This document shows positions 1 to 6,048 of a stretch of DNA of 7,097 nt, piece by piece (the first letter of the stretch is position 1; every line of letters starts with the position of its first letter). The translations under genes were made by a program, and so were the position numbers. The notes beneath the pieces were generated by a model that saw nothing but the letters and a program-made list of their open reading frames with translations, ran no database searches and was not told the DNA's origin. Origin of the DNA: DASRCB01 sp035653295 (lineage in GTDB: Bacteria; Acidobacteriota; Terriglobia; Bryobacterales; Bryobacteraceae); contig DASRCB010000239.1 of NCBI GenBank assembly GCA_035653295.1, forward strand, positions 1 to 7,097, written 5' to 3'.

Positions 1-342
1 GAAAAACTTCTTCCGGGCCAAAACTGGCCCCGGGCGATCGAGCGCGCCATCGAAGTCTCGGACGCCTTCGTGGCCTGCTTCTCCCCGCGTTCCAATGCCA
101 AGAAGGGGCATTTCCAGTGCGAGCTGCGCTACGCCCTGGACTGCGCCCGGCGGCTGCCGATGGAATCCGTGTTCGTCATACCCGTGCGATTTGAAGCCTG
201 CGCGGTGCCCAAAGTAATCTCCGATCGTGTGCAGTACGTTGATTTGTTCCCCCATTGGGATCGCGGGGTGCGGAAGATTGTACGGGCGATTGTTTCGGCG
301 CGCGGCTCGGCGCCGCTGACTCACTTCAACCGCAAAATCTGA
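1..342 (+). CDS. TIR-domain protein, C-terminal fragment (5' end outside window)
   Basis: The frame is open from the first base and ends at TGA 340-342, giving 113 visible residues; the true start lies left of the window. The pattern is that of a bacterial TIR (TIR_2-type) domain. A BB-loop-like LLPGQNW is followed by the helix RAIERAIEVSD, the strand AFVACFS, then CELRYAL, the strand VFVIPVRFEAC, VPKVI, and QYVDLF. The Glu of CELR (visible residue 41, bases 121-123) aligns with the catalytic glutamate of TIR NADases, so NAD+ cleavage is plausible. That is family knowledge, not shown here. The domain ends near visible residue 95, and the last 15 or so residues are a basic tail that runs into the convergent neighbour by 22 bases. 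TIR is thus the C-terminal domain of this protein. About 30-50 residues of TIR are missing, plus any partner domain. Defence and signalling roles are both possible. Confidence 0.85.
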   Translation, partial: EKLLPGQNWPRAIERAIEVSDAFVACFSPRSNAKKGHFQCELRYALDCARRLPMESVFVIPVRFEACAVPKVISDRVQYVDLFPHWDRGVRKIVRAIVSARGSAPLTHFNRKI

Positions 343-2561
343 ACGATGTTGCTGTAATCGTCCGTCCAGGGCCGCAGCCCGGGCTGGAGCTGGGTCGGGC
401 TCATGGTTGCATCGGAGAACTGCTGCGTCGAGAACCAGCTTTCGTCGCTGGTGACCAAAACCCACGTGGAGGAGGAGAAGTAGCTGGCGGTGGAGGCGTC
501 GTCTTCAATCGTGCGCGCGATCTTGTGGAAATAATCGGCGCCCGCGGCGCACACTGGCCCGAGATCCAGATACCGGTTCGAGATGTGGAGCGCGAGAATA
601 CCGTTCGGTTTCAGATGATGGAAGTACACATCGAAGGCTTCGCGAGTCAGCAGGTGGATGGGGATCGCGTCGCTCGAAAACGCGTCTACGGAGAGCACGT
701 CGAAGTTTTGAATATCGCCCGCCTTGAGCTGCTCCTCGAGCGAGAGCCGGGCGTCGCCCATGACGATCTTCTTATCCGCCGGCGAATGCGGATAAAACGT
801 GAACCACGTCTGCGCGATGCCCTGTACCAAAGGGTTGATTTCATAGATGCGCAGATAATCGCCCTTGCGCCCGTAATTGGACAGCACGCCGGCGCCGAGA
901 CCGATACTGCCGATGCGGGCTGGACCCTTAGCCTGAATGGCGCGAATCGCCCGGCCGATGCCGGACCTCTCGCCGTAATACGAAGTGGTCACGTAGCGCA
1001 TGTCCGGATTGAGGAGCTGCGAGCCGTGATTGATGGTTCCATGGGTCAGCGTGCGCTCGGGGTCGGCTTCAGACAGATCGTCGTCGCGGACGCGGAGCAC
1101 GCCGTAGAAGTTCCGGGCTTCGAGCTGGTAGCCCTTGTTCTCTTCATACTCGTGGCGCACCAGGTAGCCCGCGAGCGCGCCTAATCCCACGCACAAAGCG
1201 ACGCGCAAGGGCCACACCCAGATTTTGTGATCGATGGCGTCCCACAGGGTAATCACCGCGAGCAGCGCGCAGGCGGCCATGCCGATGGGCAGCTCGAGAT
1301 AGGTCTTGAACAGGTGCGGCGCGACCAGGGCCACAAGGGTTCCGCCCAGCGCGCCGCCGAGCGAAACCATAAGGTAGAACAGCGTCAAGTGCTCCGCCGA
1401 TGGCCTCCGGCGGGCCAGTTCCCCGTGGCATAGCATACAGGAGAAGAACAAGCCTCCGGCAAACAGCGGTATCAGGATCCGGATGTGAGTATTGCCGAAA
1501 TCCTGGTACAGGTAATAAGCCATGAAGCCCAGCAGCGCGGCGGTCGAGGCCACGTAAAACCACCGCCAGCGCACCAGCAGCGCGATGGCCACGAGTGCCG
1601 CGATCACCGCCATCTTCACGCCCGGCGTCATGAGTTCCCACAGATGGAAGTACCAGGCGAAACCGGCCAGGCCGATGCTGAGCCCCGAGCCGAGAAGAAT
1701 CGATCCCAGGCCGCCGTCGCTTTCAAAACACAAGATAAAGCTCAGCAGATACAGCGCCAGCGGAATGACCCACAGCAGCGGGATGGGAGCGACGTTCTGG
1801 CTGAGGTGATTCGTGATGGAAACCAGCAGAACCGAAGCACAGGCGGCGAGCGAGACCCAGAGCACGAGTTCCCGTACAGGCGGGCGCGAACCCGCTGCCT
1901 CCTGGCGGCGTCCCGGGCCGGTCCCAGGCGCGGACTCCTTGGCAAAGGAGGCAACGGACGCTCGCGGCTCTTCGGCCTTGCCCTGGGACACCCACGCCGC
2001 CGTCCCGCACAGCAGCGCGAATCCGACGTAAATCGCGCCCCAGCTCCAGGCCTGATGGCGCGAGGTGATGTTCGGCTCCACCAGGAACGGGAATGTGATC
2101 AAACCGAGCATGGAACCGAAGTTCGATAGCGCGAAAAGCCGGTACGGCATCGCGGTTCCGGACCGCCGCACGTACCAGGCTTGCAGCAGCGGGCTGGTGG
2201 ACGACAGCAGGAAATACGGCAGGCCAATCAACACTGCCAGGACCATCAGGATGCGCAGCGTCGGCACCGTGGTGGCCTGCTCCGGTTTCCAGTAGCTGTA
2301 ATTGAAGAGCGTGCCGAGCACGATTACGCTGACGGCCAGCATCGTGCTGTGCACCTTCATCTGCGCCCGAGCCCGGAAATGGCGGATCAGGGAATGCGCA
2401 TAAGCGTAGCCGGCCAGCAGTGACACCTGGAAGAACAGCATGGCCGCGCTCCAGACCGCCGCTGAGCCACCGAACCATGGCAGGATAATCTTCGCAATGA
2501 GCGGCTGAACTTGAAACAGCAGAAAAGCGCTGAGAAAGATGGTGAGGGCGTAGATGAACAT
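321..2561 (-). CDS. Membrane protein with C-terminal spermidine-synthase-like domain (paralogue B)
   Basis: This 746-residue protein matches the type usually annotated 'fused MFS/spermidine synthase'. Residues 1-470 form about 14-15 hydrophobic segments; a hydrophilic Ala/Pro/Gly/charged linker at about 193-230 splits them into a six-helix first block and a longer second block. Residues about 480-746 are a class I SAM-type domain. The nucleotide loop is GLGAGV (554-559), the acidic end of strand 2 is YEINP (573-577), then GDAR (602-605), the catalytic-region VDAFSSDAIP (625-634) and a C-terminal PWTDDYSN (731-738). The DGxxQ and DExxYHE polyamine-site motifs of true spermidine synthases are not seen; the equivalent place holds HGTINHG (507-513) and TSYYG (526-530). 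The enzyme family is therefore clear but the substrate is unknown. The ATG lies 4 bases after the stop of the upstream paralogue, and I see no Shine-Dalgarno, so translational coupling is likely. The start is supported by the near-identical N-terminus of the paralogue. The 3' end overlaps the TIR gene by 22 bases. Confidence 0.9.
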   Translation of the reverse strand: MFIYALTIFLSAFLLFQVQPLIAKIILPWFGGSAAVWSAAMLFFQVSLLAGYAYAHSLIRHFRARAQMKVHSTMLAVSVIVLGTLFNYSYWKPEQATTVPTLRILMVLAVLIGLPYFLLSSTSPLLQAWYVRRSGTAMPYRLFALSNFGSMLGLITFPFLVEPNITSRHQAWSWGAIYVGFALLCGTAAWVSQGKAEEPRASVASFAKESAPGTGPGRRQEAAGSRPPVRELVLWVSLAACASVLLVSITNHLSQNVAPIPLLWVIPLALYLLSFILCFESDGGLGSILLGSGLSIGLAGFAWYFHLWELMTPGVKMAVIAALVAIALLVRWRWFYVASTAALLGFMAYYLYQDFGNTHIRILIPLFAGGLFFSCMLCHGELARRRPSAEHLTLFYLMVSLGGALGGTLVALVAPHLFKTYLELPIGMAACALLAVITLWDAIDHKIWVWPLRVALCVGLGALAGYLVRHEYEENKGYQLEARNFYGVLRVRDDDLSEADPERTLTHGTINHGSQLLNPDMRYVTTSYYGERSGIGRAIRAIQAKGPARIGSIGLGAGVLSNYGRKGDYLRIYEINPLVQGIAQTWFTFYPHSPADKKIVMGDARLSLEEQLKAGDIQNFDVLSVDAFSSDAIPIHLLTREAFDVYFHHLKPNGILALHISNRYLDLGPVCAAGADYFHKIARTIEDDASTASYFSSSTWVLVTSDESWFSTQQFSDATMSPTQLQPGLRPWTDDYSNIVQILRLK

Positions 2562-2565
2562 GGCG

Positions 2566-4647
2566 CTACGGCAGGAAGTTTCGGACCCAGGCCGGCAGGC
2601 CCGTGCTTATCTTAACAATGTTTGAGTAATCGTCGGTCCAGGGTCGAAACCCTGCAGTGACCCGCATGGGACTGACCTCGGGGTCCTGGAAATTCACGTG
2701 GTTGAAGAAGTTCTTGTCCGGAGAAAGGATCATCCACGTGGAGGACGTATAGAAGGGCTCGATATCGCCATTATCGTTCACCGTGACGCCGGACCAGCCC
2801 AGTTCGGACGCCGCTTGCGCGACCACGGGTTCGAGATCCAGATATCGGTTGGAGATGTTGAACGACAGGACTCCATCCGGTTTCAGATGGCGCAGGTAGA
2901 TTTGGTATGCCTCGCGGGTGAGGAGATGGATCGGCACCGCGTCGCTGGTGAACGCGTCCATGGCGAGGAAGTCGAGTTGCTCGCTCGGCAGGCGCTCCAG
3001 CACCAGGCGGCCGTCGCCCAGGAAGATCCGCTTATCGGCGGGGCATTCGCGGAAAAAGGTGAACTTCGCCTCATCGATCTGCGGAACCAGCGGATTGATT
3101 TCGTAGTAGTGCAGAGTGTCGCCGGGGCGCGCAAGCGAGGCCGTCACGCCGGCGCCGAGTCCGAGAATGCCGATACGCACGGGACCCTTTTCCTGCTTGG
3201 CCCGGATGGCCCGCGATACGCCGGAGCCGGTCCCGAAATACGAGGTCGCGATGCGCCCGCCGTTGGGCACCAGCAGCTCGGTTCCGTGATTGATAGTTCC
3301 ATGCACCAGCACCCGCGTCGCCGGGACGTTATCGACGGCTTCGTCGTCGCGGACATGGAGCACGCCATAAAAATTGCGCGCGTTCAGGATGTAATACCGG
3401 AAGTCTTCGGCCTGCTGGCGCCCCAGGTATACGCTGAATCCGGCGACGACGATGAGCAGAGAGTAGCGCAGCCATAACGGCCGCGGCACGCCGGCGGAAT
3501 CGCTCCACAGGGCAAAGGCAGCGAGCAGCGCGCAGGCCGCCACGCCGATCGGCAGTTCCATGTACGTGGGAAAAACGTGCGGCGCAATGATCGCGACGAA
3601 GATCCCGCCCACTGCCCCGCCGATCGAGACCATGAGGTAGAACTGCGTGAGATAGCGCGGATGAGGCTTGCGCATCGCCAGCTCACCGTGGCACACCATG
3701 CAGCAGACAAACAGGGCGCCGCATAGCGCAAAGATCATCTGCGCGATATCTTCGTTGTTCTCCGACTTGGTCATCGCGTAGGGATACAGCGCGAGCGCGG
3801 CGATCAGCAGGGGCAGGAAAATCCAGCGCTGGTAGAGATGGCCCTCGAAGCAGAAGATAAAACTCAAAAGATAGATGCTCAGCGGCACCACCCAGAGCAG
3901 CGGAATGGGCGCGACGTTCTGCGTGAGCAGCGTGGTGGTCGAGAGCAGCAGAACGCTCGCGCAGGCCGCCAGCGCGATCCAGTAAATCATGGAGCGGAGC
4001 GAAGGCGCGTCTGGTAGCGCCGCCGGGCCCGCAGGCTGCGATTCCTCCGTCCCGGCCGCGCTGGCAGGCGCGGTGCTGCTTCGCCACCCCGCATACGCGC
4101 ACACGATCGCAAACAGGGCGTATGCCGCGGACCAGCTCCTGGCCTGCGTTCCCAGGGTCAGCCGGGGCTCGATCAGCAGGGGATAGCTGAGCAGCGCGAG
4201 CATCGACCCGAAATTCGAAAGCGCAAACAGGCGGTACGGAATCACGCCCTTGCGCGCCCGCACATACCAGGCTTGCAGAAGCGGGCTGGTGGAGGAGAGC
4301 AGCATGTACGGCAGGCCGACCGTGGCGCCGAGCAGCAGAAGAATATTCAATGTCGGGTCGCCGCTGGCGGAAGGCTTCCAGTAAGCGGAGGGAATGATCG
4401 GCAGCGTGATCAGGCTGAGCGCCAGCAAAGGCACGTGAACCTGGATCTGGCGTTTCGGGGAAAGATGGCGAATCAGCAGGTGCGCGTAGAAGTATCCGGC
4501 CAGCAGCACGAGCTGGAAAAACAGCAAAGCGGCGCTCCACACGGCGGCGGAGCCTCCGAACCACGGCAGAATGTACTTGGCGATGAGCGGCTGAACCTGA
4601 AAAAGAAGGAACGCACTCAGGAAGATGGTCGCGGCGTAAATCAACAC
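2566..4647 (-). CDS. Membrane protein with C-terminal spermidine-synthase-like domain (paralogue A)
   Basis: This 693-residue protein is the upstream member of a tandem pair. Its N-terminal half has about 12-13 hydrophobic segments with a hydrophilic Ala/Ser/Pro linker at about 190-218. The C-terminal domain (about 420-693) carries GLGAGV (496-501), YEINP (515-519), GDGR (544-547), MDAFTSDAVP (563-572) and PWTDDYSN (669-676). HGTINHG (449-455) and TSYFG (468-472) stand where spermidine synthases have their polyamine-binding motifs, so an aminopropyltransferase reaction should not be assumed. It lacks about 50 residues (roughly two membrane helices) present in the downstream paralogue and has a 9-residue longer C-terminus. 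The start is GTG at 4645-4647. It is chosen because it reproduces the paralogue's N-terminus (MLIYAATIFL against MFIYALTIFL) and because the upstream in-frame stretch reaches TAA after 17 codons without another good start. No Shine-Dalgarno is visible. The active domain probably faces the cytoplasm, where SAM-type cofactors are found (inference). Confidence 0.9.
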   Translation of the reverse strand: MLIYAATIFLSAFLLFQVQPLIAKYILPWFGGSAAVWSAALLFFQLVLLAGYFYAHLLIRHLSPKRQIQVHVPLLALSLITLPIIPSAYWKPSASGDPTLNILLLLGATVGLPYMLLSSTSPLLQAWYVRARKGVIPYRLFALSNFGSMLALLSYPLLIEPRLTLGTQARSWSAAYALFAIVCAYAGWRSSTAPASAAGTEESQPAGPAALPDAPSLRSMIYWIALAACASVLLLSTTTLLTQNVAPIPLLWVVPLSIYLLSFIFCFEGHLYQRWIFLPLLIAALALYPYAMTKSENNEDIAQMIFALCGALFVCCMVCHGELAMRKPHPRYLTQFYLMVSIGGAVGGIFVAIIAPHVFPTYMELPIGVAACALLAAFALWSDSAGVPRPLWLRYSLLIVVAGFSVYLGRQQAEDFRYYILNARNFYGVLHVRDDEAVDNVPATRVLVHGTINHGTELLVPNGGRIATSYFGTGSGVSRAIRAKQEKGPVRIGILGLGAGVTASLARPGDTLHYYEINPLVPQIDEAKFTFFRECPADKRIFLGDGRLVLERLPSEQLDFLAMDAFTSDAVPIHLLTREAYQIYLRHLKPDGVLSFNISNRYLDLEPVVAQAASELGWSGVTVNDNGDIEPFYTSSTWMILSPDKNFFNHVNFQDPEVSPMRVTAGFRPWTDDYSNIVKISTGLPAWVRNFLP

Positions 4648-4776
4648 AGAGGGACCAGCATACCGTATGTCCGGAGGCGTCCGAATGAAGAGACGTTAAG
4701 GAGGGCGCGCTAGAGCTTGCTACGCAGCGGCGGCCCTGGGTGCGGCGGTTGGACGGCTTGTCCCAGTGGCCCGCGG
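4648..4776 (-). other. Intergenic gap between ftsZ and paralogue A
   Basis: These 129 bases are the only sizeable non-coding stretch. The end next to ftsZ holds an imperfect inverted repeat (listed separately). The end next to paralogue A has no purine-rich ribosome-binding site in front of the GTG. A TATGCT hexamer on the minus strand (4657-4662) lies 9 bases before the GTG and resembles a -10 box, but there is no good -35 at the right spacing. The gap neither proves nor excludes read-through from ftsAZ. Confidence 0.6.
4732..4771 (-). repeat. Imperfect inverted repeat just 3' of ftsZ
   Basis: On the minus strand the arms GGCC-A-CTGGG (4771 down to 4762) and CCCAG-GGCC (4740 down to 4732) can pair as nine base pairs with one bulged A, around a 21-base loop. 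The pairing can be extended outward with a bulged G (GCGGGCC against GGCCGC). The stem begins 5 bases after the ftsZ stop. No run of T follows, so it does not fit a classical intrinsic terminator. It could be a transcript-stabilising or pausing structure, or chance in GC-rich DNA. Confidence 0.35.
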
Positions 4777-6033
4777 CTAATGCACCATGCGGCGGCGCAG
4801 GATCGCGGGCACGTCCAGGTCGTCGAACAAAGGCTCGGGCGATCCGTTGGCGTGAGCGGCGGCGGCCGCCGGGTGCGGCTCCGGAATCGGGTCAGTTACC
4901 GGGGCGGCCTCGGCCACCGCTGGCTCCGGCTCGGAGGGCCCAGGAGCGAATGGCGCGGGTTCCGGCTGGGGCACGGGCGCCGGCCGAGGGGTGTCGAGGA
5001 CTGGCGGCGGCGCAAGCTCCTGGGCTTGCGCCCGCCGTGGAATGGCCGGCAGGGTTTCGCGCTCGAATCCGGTGGCGATCACCGTGATCTTCACCTCATC
5101 GCCCAACGATTCGTTGAGCACCACGCCGAAATTGATCTGCACATCATCATTCTGCGTGGCCTCGCTGATCAGCGTGCAGGCTTCGTTCACCTCGTGCAGG
5201 CCGAGGTGGCTGGAGCCGGTGATGTTGATCAGCACGCCGCGCGCGCCGCGCACGCCGCCGGCTTCGAGCAGGGGAGAGCTGATGGCTTTGCGCGCCGCCT
5301 CGACGGCCGCGTTTTCGCCGGTGGCCGACGCGGTGCCCATCATCGCGTAGCCCATGCCGACCATGATCGCGCGGATATCCGAAAAATCGCGATTGATGAT
5401 TCCGGGCGTGGTGATGATATCCGCAATGCCCTGAACCGCCTGGCTCAGGACATCGTCCGCCACGCGGAAGGCTTCGAAGAAGCTGGTTCCTTTGGGGACC
5501 AGGCGCAGGAGCTGATCATTGGGGATGGTGATCACCGTGTCCGCTACGCCGGCGAGTTCGGCGAGCCCGGCCTCGGCCTGGCGCATGCGTTTCGGACCTT
5601 CGAAGGCGAACGGCTTCGTGACCACGGCAACCGTGAGTGCGCCCAGCTCCTTGGCGAGCGAGGCCACGACCGGAGCCGCGCCCGTGCCCGTGCCGCCGCC
5701 GAGGCCCGCCGTCACGAACACCATGTCGGAGCCCTCCAGCAGATCAATGATCTTGTCGGTATCTTCCAGCGCCGCCTGCCGGCCGACGGAGGGATCGGAA
5801 CCCGCGCCCAGCCCGTGCGTGATCTTCGAGCCGATGGCCAACTGATTCGCCACCGAGGAAGCCGCCAGCGCCTGAACGTCCGTGTTCAGCACAAAAAACT
5901 CGATGCCGCTGACGCCTTCGTTCAACATGCGGCCCACGGCGTTCGAGCCGCCCCCGCCCACGCCGAAAACGCGAATGCGTGTCCGGGGCACGGACTCTTC
6001 CTGAATCACGAATTTCAATGCGTCGAGTGCCAT
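4777..6033 (-). CDS. ftsZ: Cell division protein FtsZ
   Basis: FtsZ is the bacterial tubulin homologue. It binds GTP and polymerises into the cytoplasmic Z-ring that organises septum synthesis. The 418-residue protein is complete. Visible motifs are the nucleotide loop GGGGSN (26-31), NTD (50-52), the tubulin signature GGGTGTG (112-118), PFAFEG (141-146), and the T7 synergy loop NRDFSDI (214-220). The T7 aspartates that complete GTP hydrolysis in the neighbouring subunit are present. Residues about 335-400 are a Pro/Ala/Glu-rich disordered linker. The C-terminal peptide DDLDVPAILRRR (404-415) is the usual docking site for FtsA and other partners, followed by a three-residue MVH tail. The ATG at 6031-6033 is fixed by an AGGAGG 9 bases upstream. 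ftsA ends 13 bases upstream, so the two are translated from one message. Length and motifs are normal, and I see no sign of transfer. Confidence 0.98.
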   Translation of the reverse strand: MALDALKFVIQEESVPRTRIRVFGVGGGGSNAVGRMLNEGVSGIEFFVLNTDVQALAASSVANQLAIGSKITHGLGAGSDPSVGRQAALEDTDKIIDLLEGSDMVFVTAGLGGGTGTGAAPVVASLAKELGALTVAVVTKPFAFEGPKRMRQAEAGLAELAGVADTVITIPNDQLLRLVPKGTSFFEAFRVADDVLSQAVQGIADIITTPGIINRDFSDIRAIMVGMGYAMMGTASATGENAAVEAARKAISSPLLEAGGVRGARGVLINITGSSHLGLHEVNEACTLISEATQNDDVQINFGVVLNESLGDEVKITVIATGFERETLPAIPRRAQAQELAPPPVLDTPRPAPVPQPEPAPFAPGPSEPEPAVAEAAPVTDPIPEPHPAAAAAHANGSPEPLFDDLDVPAILRRRMVH

Positions 6034-6042
6034 CGTGCGAAT

Positions 6043-6048
6043 CCTCCT
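6043..6048 (-). promoter_or_regulatory. Shine-Dalgarno site of ftsZ, overlapping the ftsA stop
   Basis: The minus strand reads AGGAGG here, 9 bases before the ftsZ ATG. The ftsA TAG (6047-6049) shares two bases with it, so ribosomes finishing ftsA stop on the ftsZ ribosome-binding site. This arrangement favours coupled production of the two division proteins. It contrasts with the two downstream paralogues, which have no recognisable site. Confidence 0.85.

Larger units (their letters stand above)
321..4647 (-). repeat. Tandem gene duplication (two SpeE-like membrane paralogues)
   Basis: The two adjacent minus-strand genes align over their whole length. I count 53 identical residues in the first 61 by eye. 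Long blocks also match around STSPLLQAWYVR, RLFALSNFGSML, the CHGEL segment, ARNFYGVL, HGTINHG, YEINPLV, IPIHLLTREA and RPWTDDYSNIV. At DNA level only short exact matches remain, for example the 14 bases ATGAGCGGCTGAAC on the plus strand near each 5' end. The duplication is therefore old and the proteins have been under strong constraint. The two copies differ mainly in the linker, in one two-helix insertion, and at the C-terminus. Confidence 0.85.

Noticed and set aside
296..315. Small inverted repeat (CGGCGC with GCGCCG) near the end of paralogue B, considered as a terminator
   Set aside because: The stem is only six pairs, lies inside the TIR coding sequence, and is followed on the minus strand by A rather than T residues. 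It is likely chance in GC-rich DNA.
255..1184. A 309-codon plus-strand open frame starting inside the TIR gene
   Set aside because: It runs antisense through the SAM-type domain of paralogue B, and its composition is typical of a shadow frame. The TIR frame and paralogue B explain this DNA.
3683..4564. A 293-codon minus-strand open frame inside paralogue A
   Set aside because: It is in another frame of the same strand, Arg/Ala/His-rich and without motifs. The paralogue frame has clear homology to its tandem partner.
321..4647. Interpreting the pair as a frameshifted or broken single gene
   Set aside because: Each frame is complete from start to stop with the full set of domains. They are two intact paralogues, not fragments.
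5000..5040. Short inverted repeat GGCGGCGCAAGC/GCTTGCGCCCGCC within the ftsZ linker region
   Set aside because: It falls in coding sequence for the Ala/Pro-rich linker, where GC-rich codons easily create such pairing. It does not suggest a separate element.
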